Assembly: GCF_014216315.1 (NCBI RefSeq)
Contig: NZ_CP045702.1
Location: 3,162,001 to 3,226,000, forward strand
Length of the DNA stretch: 64,000 nucleotides
DNA from: Streptomyces finlayi
GTDB lineage: Bacteria; Actinomycetota; Actinomycetes; Streptomycetales; Streptomycetaceae
Direction of reading: 5' to 3'
Shown: positions 41,200-50,158 of the stretch, piece after piece
Numbering within the stretch: position 1 is the stretch's first letter
Layout: each line of letters opens with the position of its first letter
Notes under the pieces: generated by a model
Told to the model about the DNA's origin: nothing
The model's input: only the letters and a program-made list of their open reading frames with translations
Database searches by the model: none
Made by a program: the position numbers and the translations under genes

Positions 41200-42389
41200 C
41201 GGTCGAGGTCCAGACCCAGCATCCGGATGGCGTTTCCGCGCATCAGTTTGTAGACGGTCTCGTCGTCCAGTCCCTTGACGTGGTCGAGCGCGACCTCCTT
41301 GGTGTGGGGGAAGGTCGAGTCGACGTGCGGGTAGTCCGTCTCGAAGGTGGCGTTGTCGCGCCCCACCACATCCAGGGACGCCACCCCGTGCTTGTCGCGG
41401 AAGAAGCAGCAGAACATCTGCCGGTAGTAGTAGGAGGACGGCGGCTCGGGAATCAGATCGCGTACCCCGCCCCACGCCCGGTGCTCCTCCCACACGTCGT
41501 CGGCGCGTTCGAGCGCGTACGGGATCCACCCCATCTGGCCCTCGCTGTACGCCAGTTTCAGCGTCGGGAACTTCACCAGCACCCCGCTGAACAGGAAGTC
41601 CATCATCGAGGCCATCGCGTTGTTGAAGGAGAGCGCCGCCTGCACCGCCGGAGGGGCGTCGGGGGAGGCGGCGGGCATCTGGGAGCTGGACCCGATGTGC
41701 ATGTTCACGACCGTGCCGGTCTCCTGGCAGACCGCGAAGAACGGGTCCCAGTAGCCGGTGTGGATCGACGGCAGTCCCAGATGTGTGGGGATCTCCGAGA
41801 AGGTCACCGCCCGCACCCCGCGGGCTGCGTTGCGCCGGATCTCCGCCACAGCGAGCCCGATGTCCCAGAGCGGGATGATGCAGAGCGGAATCAGCCGCCC
41901 GCCGCTGTCACCGCACCACTCCTCCACCATCCAGTCGTTGTAGGCGCGGACGCAGGCGAGCGCCACCTCCTTGTCGTGCGCCTCGGCGAACGTCTGGCCG
42001 CAGAAGCGCGGGAAGGTCGGGAAGCAGAGGCTGGCCTCGACATGGTTGAGGTCCATGTCCTTGAGCCGCTCCGCCGGGTCCCAGCACCCCCGCCGCATCT
42101 CCGCCCGCGTGATGCCTTCCAGCGTCATGTCGTCACGGTCGAAACCGACCGCAGCGATGTTGCGCTTGTACGGGAACTTCAGGTCCTCGTAGATCCACCA
42201 GTCGGTGGGCGGTCCTTCCGGGTCCATCGTGATGACGTACCTGCCACCCGTGTACGCCAGCTCACCGATGCCCGCGGTGAGCGGCTGCGGACCGCGTTCG
42301 CGGTATCTGGCGGGCAGCCAGGTCGAGAAGAGGTGCGGCGGCTCGATCACATGGTCGTCGACGCTGACGATCCGAGGCAGTTCCGTCAT
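41196..42389 (-). CDS. ACMSD-like amidohydrolase family protein
   Basis: This 397-residue metal-dependent TIM-barrel hydrolase starts with VSVDDHVIEPP in place of the HxH motif, common in this subfamily, and has NMHIGSSSQMPA and FETDYPHVDSTFPHT with the active-site Asp-Tyr-Pro-His. Relatives decarboxylate or hydrolyse ring-cleavage products. AGGGGA precedes the ATG. It is the first gene of the operon with two ACAD genes. Confidence 0.85.
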   Translation of the reverse strand: MTELPRIVSVDDHVIEPPHLFSTWLPARYRERGPQPLTAGIGELAYTGGRYVITMDPEGPPTDWWIYEDLKFPYKRNIAAVGFDRDDMTLEGITRAEMRRGCWDPAERLKDMDLNHVEASLCFPTFPRFCGQTFAEAHDKEVALACVRAYNDWMVEEWCGDSGGRLIPLCIIPLWDIGLAVAEIRRNAARGVRAVTFSEIPTHLGLPSIHTGYWDPFFAVCQETGTVVNMHIGSSSQMPAASPDAPPAVQAALSFNNAMASMMDFLFSGVLVKFPTLKLAYSEGQMGWIPYALERADDVWEEHRAWGGVRDLIPEPPSSYYYRQMFCCFFRDKHGVASLDVVGRDNATFETDYPHVDSTFPHTKEVALDHVKGLDDETVYKLMRGNAIRMLGLDLDR

Positions 42390-42422
42390 GGTGTCCCCTT
42401 CTTCGGCGCACTCCGCGCGTAT

Positions 42423-42437
42423 CTGATGACCCGTCAG
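42423..42437. promoter_or_regulatory. Operator copy H (CTGATGACCCGTCAG)
   Basis: 33 bp upstream of the amidohydrolase-ACAD-ACAD operon. Confidence 0.78.
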
Positions 42438-42512
42438 ATTCAGTGACGGCCCTCAGGCTAGCCCCGCACCCCTGGACCGACAAGCCGCGGAGTCCTACGC
42501 TCTCCGCACTAT

Positions 42513-42527
42513 CTGACTAATCGTCAG
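42513..42527. promoter_or_regulatory. Operator copy I (CTGACTAATCGTCAG)
   Basis: 16 bp upstream of the acyl-CoA ligase GTG, 90 bp centre to centre from copy H in the same divergent gap. Confidence 0.78.
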
Positions 42528-42543
42528 CTACGAGGGGACCGAC

Positions 42544-44085
42544 GTGACCGACACCGCACACGCCCTGGGCGCCTCCCGCACCTTCTGGGAACTGATCGAG
42601 CGCAGGGCCGCCCTCACCCCGGACCGCCCGGTGCTCCTCCAGGGCGACCGCACCCTGACCTTCGGCGAGCTCCGGGACCGCTGCGAACGCGTCGCGGCAG
42701 GCCTGTACGGACTCGGCGTACGCCCCGGCAGTGTCGTCGCCTGGCAGCTGCCCACCCGTATCGAGACCGTGCTGCTCTCCTTCGCGCTCACCCGCGTCGG
42801 AGCCGTGCAGAGCCCGGTGATCCCCTTCTACCGGGACCGCGAGGTGGGCTTCGCGCTCCGCGAGTCGAAGGCCGGGTTCTTCGCCGTCCCAGGCACCTGG
42901 CGCGCCTTCGACCACACGGAAATGGCGCACCGCCTCTCAGCGCGACTCCCCCACCCACCACCCCACGTCTTCGAGGCATACGCAGCACTCCCCGACGGCG
43001 ACCCGGCCGTACTGCCCCCACCCCCCACCGACGGCACGGCGCCCCGCTGGATCTACTGGACCTCGGGCACGACCTCCGACCCCAAGGGCGTCCTGCACAC
43101 CGACCGCAGCCTCATCGCGGGCGGCTCCTGCCTGGCCCACGCACTGCGCCCCACACCGGACGACATCGGCTCGATCGCGTTCCCGTTCGCCCACATCGGG
43201 GGCCCCGACTACGCGGTGATGCTGCTGCTCCACGGTTTCCCCGCCGTGCTCTTCGAGCAGTTCGCCCTGCCCGGCGCACTCGCCGACTACCGGCGCCACG
43301 GGGTGACGGTGGCCGGTGGCTCCACGGCGTTCTACTCGATGTTCCTGACCGAACAGCGCAAGGACCCCGCCCATCCCCTGGTCCCCACCCTGCGCCTGCT
43401 CGCGGGCGGCGGGGCACCGAAACCGCCCGAGCTCTACCACGAGGTCGTACGGGAGATGGGCGTCCAGCTGACTCACGGCTACGGCATGACCGAGGTCCCC
43501 ATGATCACCATGGGCTCGCCGGACGACACGGCGGAGAACCTCGCCACGACGGAGGGCCGCCCGCCCGCCGGTATGGAGGTACGGATCACCGACGAGGAGG
43601 GCAAACCTCTCCCCCACGGCACGGACGGCGAGATACGGCTGCGCGGCGAGGCCGTCTGCCAGGGCTATCTGAACGCGGCGACACCGGCCTTCGACCCCGA
43701 CGGCTTCCTGATCACGGGCGACATCGGCCACGTACAGGACACCGGACACCTCACCCTCACCGGCAGGATCAAGGACATCATCATCCGCAAGGGCGAGAAC
43801 ATCTCCGCCAAGGAGATAGAGGACCTCCTGCACACCCACCCCGACGTGGCCGACGCCGCGGTGATCGGCCTGCCGGACCCGGACCGCGGCGAACGGGTCT
43901 GCGCGGTGATCGAACAGCCCCCCGGAGCCGCACCGCTGACCCTGGCGGAGATCGCCGGCTTCCTCCGCGCCGAGGGCCTGTCCACGCACAAGCTGCCGGA
44001 ACAACTGGAAGTACTGGAGGCGCTGCCCCGTAACGAGGCGCTGCGCAAGGTGCTGAAGTACAAGCTGCGGGAGCGGTTCGCCTGA
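42544..44085 (+). CDS. AMP-forming acyl-CoA ligase
   Basis: This 513-residue ANL enzyme has the P-loop TSGTTSDPKGVLHT near residue 180, GYGMTEVP, GDIGHVQDTGHLTLTGRIKDIIIRKGENIS, and C-terminal Lys in NEALRKVLKYKL. It resembles cyclohexanecarboxylate- or bile-acid-CoA ligases. Its start is GTG after GAGGGG. It probably activates the entry substrate or an intermediate of the pathway encoded divergently. Confidence 0.87.
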   Translation: MTDTAHALGASRTFWELIERRAALTPDRPVLLQGDRTLTFGELRDRCERVAAGLYGLGVRPGSVVAWQLPTRIETVLLSFALTRVGAVQSPVIPFYRDREVGFALRESKAGFFAVPGTWRAFDHTEMAHRLSARLPHPPPHVFEAYAALPDGDPAVLPPPPTDGTAPRWIYWTSGTTSDPKGVLHTDRSLIAGGSCLAHALRPTPDDIGSIAFPFAHIGGPDYAVMLLLHGFPAVLFEQFALPGALADYRRHGVTVAGGSTAFYSMFLTEQRKDPAHPLVPTLRLLAGGGAPKPPELYHEVVREMGVQLTHGYGMTEVPMITMGSPDDTAENLATTEGRPPAGMEVRITDEEGKPLPHGTDGEIRLRGEAVCQGYLNAATPAFDPDGFLITGDIGHVQDTGHLTLTGRIKDIIIRKGENISAKEIEDLLHTHPDVADAAVIGLPDPDRGERVCAVIEQPPGAAPLTLAEIAGFLRAEGLSTHKLPEQLEVLEALPRNEALRKVLKYKLRERFA

Positions 44086-44106
44086 GCAGCCCGCCCCGGG
44101 CCGCCC

Positions 44107-44232
44107 TCAGCGTTCGCGCCGTGCCGCGGCCAGCCGGTCCGCCCGGGTCCGCTGGAGCCAGATCAGGTTCTCCAGGACCGGGCTCCGCTGAGGCTCGGGG
44201 GCGCCGTCCTGGTCGGGCGGGGGCGTGGTCAC
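44107..44232 (-). CDS. 41-residue small protein
   Basis: The GTG start follows GGGAGGAAAC and overlaps the stop of the previous small gene (GTGA). The sequence contains SPVLENLIWLQRTRADRLAAARRER, a likely amphipathic helix. The function is unknown. It is last of a three-gene chain of small proteins. Confidence 0.6.
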   Translation of the reverse strand: MTTPPPDQDGAPEPQRSPVLENLIWLQRTRADRLAAARRER

Positions 44233-44420
44233 GTTTCCTCCCGGTGACAGAGGCAGGCACAGCACAGCCGCTCGATCACGCGCCCGCCGACGGTGACGGT
44301 GTGCGGTCCGGGGCAGTACCGGTGCCCGTCTGCCCACGCGGCGGCCGCGGCCGTCCGGCACTCCGGAGACCGGTACGCGGCCCGCGGCCGTTCCGCCGGC
44401 CGCTCGCCCATTGCGATCAC
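44229..44420 (-). CDS. 63-residue Cys-rich small protein
   Basis: The GTG start overlaps the stop of the upstream small gene (GTGA) and its stop overlaps the next start. It contains Cys residues in SPEC, YCPGPHTVTV and RLCCACLCH, a possible zinc-binding knuckle. ATG 44411 is an alternative start. The function is unknown. Confidence 0.58.
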   Translation of the reverse strand: MIAMGERPAERPRAAYRSPECRTAAAAAWADGHRYCPGPHTVTVGGRVIERLCCACLCHREET

Positions 44421-44626
44421 CGGGCCACCCGCCGAGCGCAGTCCCGTACGTCCGGGCACTCCCGGGGGAACCACGAGTACGCGGCCCCGGTCGCAGGCTT
44501 CACACGCTGCTCACCGAGGTCCGTAGCCGGGCCGATCCCAAGGGGCGTCCTGCACCAGACGCAACACCAACCGCGTTGCTGCTGCTCCGACAGCTCACTG
44601 ACTGGCGGTAAATCCCTCACGGTCAT
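44417..44626 (-). CDS. 69-residue Cys/Trp small protein
   Basis: The first gene of the small-protein chain; it contains GWCCVWCRTPLG, a zinc-knuckle-like motif, and PRECPDVRDC. Small Cys-rich proteins of this kind are common in Streptomyces accessory regions. The function is unknown. Confidence 0.58.
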   Translation of the reverse strand: MTVRDLPPVSELSEQQQRGWCCVWCRTPLGIGPATDLGEQRVKPATGAAYSWFPRECPDVRDCARRVAR

Positions 44627-44732
44627 TCAGGTCCCCGGCTCCTCGCTGATTAGGTGAAACCAGCGTGTCAGCCAGGAAAGAGCGCAGCGCTCACAGTTTC
44701 GTGAGCATCAGCAGGCCAGGGTGTGAGTGCCC

Positions 44733-45069
44733 CTACAGACCGACCCACGCAGCCAGGTGCCCGAGGCACTCCGGAGTCCGGCGAGAGATGTGCACAAGGC
44801 CGGCCCTCCAGGTCGTACAGCACGAACCCGAGCCGGTAGTCCATCCGCCCGGCGAGGTCCCGGGCCACGGTCAACGTCGTCTCGCCCGCATGCCTGTGCA
44901 GACCGGCATCGACCAGCCACACCACCGCACGCAGCCACGCCGAGGGCCGCGCATGCCGGGCGGTGGTCGAGTCAACCTCCTGCGAGGCGCGAGGAACGGG
45001 GGCCCGCGCCGGATCCGGGCATGACGAAGAAGCGCGGCGCGAAGCCGCGCCGATGGTGCGACGCATCAA
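44733..45069 (-). pseudogene. Frameshifted helix-turn-helix gene remnant
   Basis: The segment SAWLRAVVWLVDAGLHRHAGETT through GRMDYRLGFVLYDLEG resembles a winged-helix protein widespread in Streptomyces, often near small Cys-rich genes. After DLEG the expected HTH continues only in another frame (AGLVHISRRTPE), which ends at 44733. A frameshift and truncation are inferred; start and boundaries are uncertain. Confidence 0.5.
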
Positions 45070-45328
45070 GAGTCCGTTACGGGAAGGGCGGCCGAACCGG
45101 GCCGCGGCGAACTAGCCGGAGAACGATCAGGGGAGAGCCGCTACGGACGGCAGGGCGGCAGGGCGGGACAGAGCTCGCCCAAGGGCGCGGGAGTGGTCAC
45201 CGCGCAGTTCACGGTCGTACGATTCACGACGAATCCTTCTCTTCACATGGGTGGGTTCAGTTCGGCGGGGTATCGGCCCGCTGGTATTCGCGGCCGGGGC
45301 GGCTCCTACACCGCTCCGGCCGTACCGA

Positions 45329-45652
45329 TCATTCAGCCGACGAGTCGTCGGCCTTCCCCGTCGCGCGCTTCTTCGGCGGCGGATTCTTCTGCGTCCTGGG
45401 GTTCGTCACACCAGTCATGATCTGGCCGACCCGTGCCACGCTGAGCTGGAACTCGGCAGCGATCTGCCGGTACGTCATCCCTTGCTCGTTCAGTTCCTCG
45501 AACGCCGTCCTGCGCATGGCCCGTACTCGCGCGTGCTGCTCTGGCCACTTGTCCAGCAACTCGGACAGGTCGCCGGCCCGTTGTTTCGGGTCGGCGACTT
45601 CGCCCAGAGCGTCGATCGCATCGGTCACGCGTTGGACCTCCTCACTCGACAC
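45329..45652 (-). CDS. Helix-turn-helix protein (sigma-70 region 4-like)
   Basis: This 107-residue protein has an N-terminal helical part, then ELNEQGMTYRQIAAEFQLSVARVGQIMTG, a sigma-70 region 4-type HTH, and a basic Lys/Pro tail. GTG 45652 follows AGGGGAG. It is likely a DNA-binding protein of the accessory segment. The target is unknown. Confidence 0.75.
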   Translation of the reverse strand: MSSEEVQRVTDAIDALGEVADPKQRAGDLSELLDKWPEQHARVRAMRRTAFEELNEQGMTYRQIAAEFQLSVARVGQIMTGVTNPRTQKNPPPKKRATGKADDSSAE

Positions 45653-46496
45653 GGCGGCTCCCCTTCTCGGAGTGCCTCACCATCACCGCCTGTCTAGAGT
45701 ACTCTGAACATGGCGATCGGGGGAAAGCATCTCCGCTTTATCGGAACAACAGAACGGCCCCTGCCGGAGCTCGCACCTCCACATGGCCGGGGCCGGCCAG
45801 CACCAGCTATCGCCCGGAGGCCGACCGCCCACCATCTTTCCACCCACCGGTCGCACCGTGCGGGCGACCGTCAAGTTCACCGAGGACTCGTGTTACGTAC
45901 GTATCGGACGTATCGCCAATCGGGCAGGGGTGCTCCGCCTTGCCGCCCAGACAGGGTGTTCCGCTGTTTGCAGCATGACACTGGCGCCTCGGTGTGGCTG
46001 AAGCTCACGCCGGAGCACTTGATCGCCCGCGAAGAGGCCGAAGCCCTGCGAGCCCGGGCATGAACGGCCCGCTCGCCCCGACGGCACTCGGCCGGGCCCG
46101 GACAGCGGCCCTGGAACTCGCCGCCAGTGGACCCGTGGGACTCGTGCACGGGATCTACATCCGGCCAACGCGCAGCCGGGTCCGGGCTCCCGCCTGGTGG
46201 CATCGATCCAAGGCCGACCTGGGGCGACCCGGACTTCGACACCGTGGACCGGGCGCTTGAGGGAGTTGAGGATCCGGCCGTGCTGGAGCAGAGGATCGAC
46301 GAACTGGCGGCGCTGGTTCCTGGCCTGTCTCCTCATCGCGCCCCGGGGCCCCCTCGGTCTTCACCCAGCTCGGCATCCCCCGCCGCGTCACCCAGCCCGG
46401 ATTGCGCCTACCGCAGGTCGGAGGGCACCACAGACTCGCAGCACCCACAGCACCCACAGCGTTGCGATTTTCGCATCACGGCTTTAGGCTGCCCTC
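45653..46496. other. Decayed coding region, 840 bp
   Basis: Short coding-like pieces in different frames suggest broken genes. One runs about 45783-46063, including TVRATVKFTEDSCYVRIG in one frame and WLKLTPEHLIAREEAEAL in another. A second begins at ATG 46060 with an ATGA overlap (LGRARTAALELAASGPVGLVH) and appears to continue after a shift as DPDFDTVDRALEGVEDPAVL to about 46320. No intact gene is called. Confidence 0.45.
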
Positions 46497-47675
46497 ATGA
46501 CCGAAACTGTGACCGATCGCGTACGGAAAGTCATGGACGCCGCCTCGGTCAGCCAGGCCGCGTTCGCGGAGACGATAGGACTGGCCCCCGACAAGCTGTC
46601 CAAATCCCTCAACGGCATTCGCCGGTTCACCTCCCTCGACCTCGCCCGGATCGCGGAGTTCGGCAGCACCACCGTCGACTGGTTGCTGACGGGGCGTGAG
46701 CCTCTTCGCCCTTCCTTCGCGGCCCGCGCCAGCTCGTCGACAGTCGAGGACGAGGCCCGCACCGGACTGAAAGACCTCGTGGAACGATTTACATCGGCTC
46801 ATGAGGTGCTGGCACTCCTCGGCCGATCACCCGAGTTGCCTGAGCTTTTGACGGTCCGGACCGAACTGGACCGCTATGTCGATCAGGGCGCGGCCCTCGC
46901 CGAGGACTCCCTCGACCGACTGACAGCCCTGGGCTCACCATCCATCAGTGATCTTGAGACCTCCGAGCTCGTCCAAGCCCTGGAGAGCGCCTTCGGTGTC
47001 GACGTGGCAAAGATCGGCCTGCCTGACGGCATCGACGGCGCGGCCTGGCAGGCGGACGGGTTCCGGCTCATCATGATCGACCGGACGCCGGTTCCTACGC
47101 GCCAGCGCTTCACCCTCGCGCACGAGCTCGGCCACATCCTGGCCCGGGACGCGCAGGATTTCCTCACGGAGACTCACCTGTCGCCAGGGCACCAGAAGGA
47201 TCTGTCGGAGATTCGTGCCAATGTGTTCGCGGCGAATTTCCTCATGCCCCGGAGCGAGATCACCGCCGCGGTGGCGGGACACGAGCTCACGGACGAGGAA
47301 CTCAGGCCACTGGTCGTGCGCTTCAAGGTGTCACCGAGTGCTCTCGGCGCCCGCCTCGCACAACTGGGCTTCATCGACCCGAGGACGAGGAGCAGACTGC
47401 GCGGGATCACCACGGAGACCTGCCACCTGCTCACGGGGCGGAGTGACGCCTACGCGGCAGCCGCCGCGTGGTCGCAAGCCGTGCGGCTGCCTTTCCGGCC
47501 CAGTCAGTTGTTGTACGAGGGTTACCTCGCCGGCGAGACCACACTGCGCCCGCTGGCCGCCTACACCGGCTGGGATGTCGGCGAGCTTCGCGCGGCGCTT
47601 GAGCCCGACCCGCAGGACGTGGCGGCTTCCACCGCCGCAGACGTGGAAGAAGGGGACCTGGTCTTCCAGCCATGA
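46497..47675 (+). CDS. XRE-ImmA/IrrE fusion protein
   Basis: The 392-residue protein has an N-terminal helix-turn-helix (SVSQAAFAETIGLAPDKLSKSLNG, about residues 18-42) and a COG2856 ImmA/IrrE metallopeptidase domain with zinc motif HELGH at 209-213 and Glu in ANVFAANFLMPR. In XRE-ImmA pairs the protein represses its own promoter and is cleaved or inactivated to derepress partners. It overlaps the PIN-domain gene by 4 nt (ATGA), an arrangement typical of toxin-antitoxin modules. Confidence 0.88.
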   Translation: MTETVTDRVRKVMDAASVSQAAFAETIGLAPDKLSKSLNGIRRFTSLDLARIAEFGSTTVDWLLTGREPLRPSFAARASSSTVEDEARTGLKDLVERFTSAHEVLALLGRSPELPELLTVRTELDRYVDQGAALAEDSLDRLTALGSPSISDLETSELVQALESAFGVDVAKIGLPDGIDGAAWQADGFRLIMIDRTPVPTRQRFTLAHELGHILARDAQDFLTETHLSPGHQKDLSEIRANVFAANFLMPRSEITAAVAGHELTDEELRPLVVRFKVSPSALGARLAQLGFIDPRTRSRLRGITTETCHLLTGRSDAYAAAAAWSQAVRLPFRPSQLLYEGYLAGETTLRPLAAYTGWDVGELRAALEPDPQDVAASTAADVEEGDLVFQP

Positions 47676-48217
47676 CGCGACACCACTGGTTCCCCGACAA
47701 CACCGTCCTGTGCAACTTCGCGGCTGTCGATCGTCTGAGCCTGCTGGAGAAGGTCCTCGACGGCCGCGGCCGCTGGACCGAGGCGGTCGCGGCAGAGGCA
47801 GAACAGTCGGTCCGGCACCTGCCCAAGCTTCGCCAGGTGACGGACGACGGCTGGCTCGGCGCCCCCATCGAGATCGACGACCCGGCCGAAACGGCACTGG
47901 TGGACCGTGTACGCCGAGTGGTCTTCGCCGGATCTCCGTCCCGGCCCCTGCAGCACCTGGGTGAAGCCGAGACCCTGGTCGTCATCGAGCAGCGCGCCGA
48001 GTTCACGAACTCCGTGTGGATCACGGATGACGGAGAGGCGGGCCGCTACGCGCGGCGCAAGGGCATCTGTGTCAAGGACACCGTCGACCTCATGCGCGAA
48101 GCCGTCGTGGAGAGCCTGCTTCCGCCGAGCGAGGGCCTTGGGCTCCTCGTGGCGATGGTGGCCGCCGATCGCCACCTGCGGGGCGTGCCGCAGAGAGCCG
48201 GGGACCTCTTGCTGTGA
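47672..48217 (+). CDS. PIN-like nuclease-fold protein (probable toxin)
   Basis: This 181-residue protein has PIN-type acidic positions: Asp in FPDNTVLCNF at the N-terminus, GEAETLVVIEQ and WITDDGEAGRYARRKGI with Asp-Asp near the C-terminus. The GTG start overlaps the XRE-ImmA stop. PIN-domain toxins are RNases controlled by a co-encoded antitoxin, and the XRE-ImmA gene is the likely antitoxin or regulator (inference). Confidence 0.8.
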   Translation: MTRHHWFPDNTVLCNFAAVDRLSLLEKVLDGRGRWTEAVAAEAEQSVRHLPKLRQVTDDGWLGAPIEIDDPAETALVDRVRRVVFAGSPSRPLQHLGEAETLVVIEQRAEFTNSVWITDDGEAGRYARRKGICVKDTVDLMREAVVESLLPPSEGLGLLVAMVAADRHLRGVPQRAGDLLL

Positions 48218-48364
48218 GCGGCGCCCTTCGAGGGGAGCCCACAGGAACGCCCAGATCTCCCGGGCGTGTGCTCTCATCCGGTCGCAGGGTGGGGCGGAAG
48301 AATCTCGGATCTCCCGCCCAGCCGCTCCCGTGGAGGGTGCGAAGCGCCTGCCCGCGAACGCCCC

Positions 48365-48886
48365 CTACGCGTCCGGCAGGATCACCGTGAAGTACGCCGC
48401 GAACGCGCCGACCGCTTCCGCCTCCGCGACCCGCCCGTCCCGGTCGGTGTCCAGCTGCGCCGCGGCGGCACTCGCGGTCCCGGCATCCGCGCCCAGCACC
48501 CGCAGTGCCCGCTCGACGGCCGCCACCGAGGCGGCCCCGTCGTTCTCGTTGTCGGCGACGGCGATCGCCGCGCGCAGGAAGGGCCGGGCGATCTCCGCGA
48601 AGCGCTCGGGGTTGTCGCGCAGCCGCTTCACCGCCCCGCCGATGAACTCCTCACGGGTGACCCGCTGGTCCCCGTCCACATCCGCGATACCCGCCATGCC
48701 CTGCCAGAAGGCCTCGGCGCCGGTGTAGAGCGCCTGTCCCTTGTCGCATCGGGCGGTCGTACCGAACTCCTTGAGCAGCCGGGCCGCTGCGGCGTTGAAA
48801 TCGGCGCGATCGATATAGCCGTTGCCGTCCTGGTCGAAGGCGGCGAACCGGTGCGCGATCTCGCGCTCGTACTCTGCGCTGTCCAT
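48365..48886 (-). CDS. EF-hand calcium-binding protein
   Basis: The protein has 173 residues and four EF-hand loops: DQDGNGYIDRADF near residue 18, DVDGDQRVTREEF near 68, DNENDGAASVAAV near 102 (degenerate) and DTDRDGRVAEAEA near 136. The architecture is that of calerythrin and the Streptomyces Cab proteins. It has no signal peptide and is likely a cytoplasmic calcium buffer or sensor. Confidence 0.9.
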   Translation of the reverse strand: MDSAEYEREIAHRFAAFDQDGNGYIDRADFNAAAARLLKEFGTTARCDKGQALYTGAEAFWQGMAGIADVDGDQRVTREEFIGGAVKRLRDNPERFAEIARPFLRAAIAVADNENDGAASVAAVERALRVLGADAGTASAAAAQLDTDRDGRVAEAEAVGAFAAYFTVILPDA

Positions 48887-48968
48887 GCGGGGAGCGTACG
48901 ACGCCCACGGGCACGACATGTCACTATCGCCGGCTACCGGTGTTACAACATGGTCCTGATTCGACGGG

Positions 48969-49412
48969 TCACGCCGAGAGCGGGTGTGCTTCGTCCAGGA
49001 CCGCCGAGGCTGCGTCGGGGTAGACCTCGAAGAGCCGGCGCACTCCCAGCGCTCCGAGCACCTTGTTGACGTGGGAGCCGTCCTCCGCGCCACGGGCCGG
49101 GAGGACCAGCCGCAGCCGGCCTCCGCAGGACTTCATCAGGCGGCGGGAGGCGATCAGCACGCCGACGCCGCTGGAGTCGCAGAAGAACACCCCCGTGAGA
49201 TCGAGCACCACATCGTGCTGTCCCTCGGCCACCGCCTCGTGGACGGACTGGCGTACGACGGGTGAGCTCACGAGATCGAGCTCGCCGCGTATGCGCAGCA
49301 CGGTCCACGCACCCTGCTCGATTTCGTCCACCTTCAGCGTCACGCGACTGGACCTCTCGTTCAGCGGAGCCCGGCGATCCGGAAGTTTGCGTTCCTTACC
49401 GCGGCTGCCCAT
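48969..49412 (-). CDS. STAS-domain anti-sigma factor antagonist
   Basis: This 147-residue protein has the STAS core RIRGELDLVSSPVVRQSV and the phosphorylation-site region FCDSSGVGVLIASRR, with Ser as the target of an anti-sigma kinase in RsbV/SpoIIAA. The start at 49412 is the best ATG, but a GTG further in (VTLKVDEIEQ) would give a more typical length of about 125. It is divergent from a sigma factor gene. Confidence 0.85.
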   Translation of the reverse strand: MGSRGKERKLPDRRAPLNERSSRVTLKVDEIEQGAWTVLRIRGELDLVSSPVVRQSVHEAVAEGQHDVVLDLTGVFFCDSSGVGVLIASRRLMKSCGGRLRLVLPARGAEDGSHVNKVLGALGVRRLFEVYPDAASAVLDEAHPLSA

Positions 49413-49564
49413 CTCTACCACCACGAAACGCGGAGCGGGGGCAGTTTCCCTATCATCCGGCGCCGTTCCGGGGGCGTACTTGGTCTTACTTGGTGCAAAG
49501 CCACGTCCCGGACGGTGCACGCGACTACATTCGACGTGACGAGGGGTACAGGGCTGGGGGATTC

Positions 49565-50158
49565 ATGGCAAAGGACGCACCACCCCGCTGGGACCGCAGG
49601 ATGCAGCAGCGGCTGGCACGTGGCGAGGCGGCGGCGCTCGGCGAGCTCTACGACCGCTTCGCCTCGCTCGTCCACAGCCAGGCCCACCGGATGCTGGACG
49701 ACGAGGACGCCGCCGACCTGGTGACCCGCGAGGTGTTCGGTTACGTCTGGGAGAACCCGGACGCGTACGACCCGAAGCAGGGTTCGATGAGGTCCTGGGT
49801 GGCCAGGCTCACCCACCGCCAGTCCGTGCGGCGTCTGCGCGACGCGGAGACCTCTCCGTACAGGGCCGCAGAGGGCGACGATGACGCACCGGGTCCCGAG
49901 GACCTGGAGGAGCGGGTCCGCAGGGCCACCGCGTCGGCCCGCGCCGACTACATCGTGGCCTCGATGCCCGCGCCGCTGCGCGCCGCCCTGGAGCTCGCGT
50001 ACGTCCAGCGCCGGGACTACCGCCAGACCGCCGCCGACCTCGGAGTCACCGAGGACGAGGCCAGGCGGCGGCTGCGGCTCGGCCTCCAGCTGCTCTCCAC
50101 CGCGAACACCCGTCCGCTGGAGGGGTCCTCCCCGCCCGGATACGGACGGTCCCTGTGA
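49565..50158 (+). CDS. ECF-type RNA polymerase sigma factor
   Basis: This 197-residue protein has region 2 (ALGELYDRFASLVHSQAHRMLDDEDAADLV, MRSWVARLTHRQSVRRLR) and region 4 (AYVQRRDYRQTAADLGVTEDEARRRL) separated by an acidic linker. The gene overlaps the downstream zinc-finger protein by 4 nt (GTGA), the usual sigma/anti-sigma arrangement. The regulon is unknown. Confidence 0.88.
   Translation: MAKDAPPRWDRRMQQRLARGEAAALGELYDRFASLVHSQAHRMLDDEDAADLVTREVFGYVWENPDAYDPKQGSMRSWVARLTHRQSVRRLRDAETSPYRAAEGDDDAPGPEDLEERVRRATASARADYIVASMPAPLRAALELAYVQRRDYRQTAADLGVTEDEARRRLRLGLQLLSTANTRPLEGSSPPGYGRSL

Noticed and set aside
39181..41253. 690-codon plus-strand frame opposite the two ACAD genes
   Set aside because: Low-complexity composition and clear ACAD motifs on the minus strand make this a GC shadow.
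2661..44085. CoA genes considered as a complete steroid-degradation cluster or polyketide biosynthesis
   Set aside because: No KstD, HsaC, KshA, ketosynthase multidomain or NRPS genes are present; only individual CoA-ester enzymes can be supported.
44107..48217. Prophage or integrative element
   Set aside because: No integrase, Rep, terminase or structural gene and no attachment-site repeats were found.
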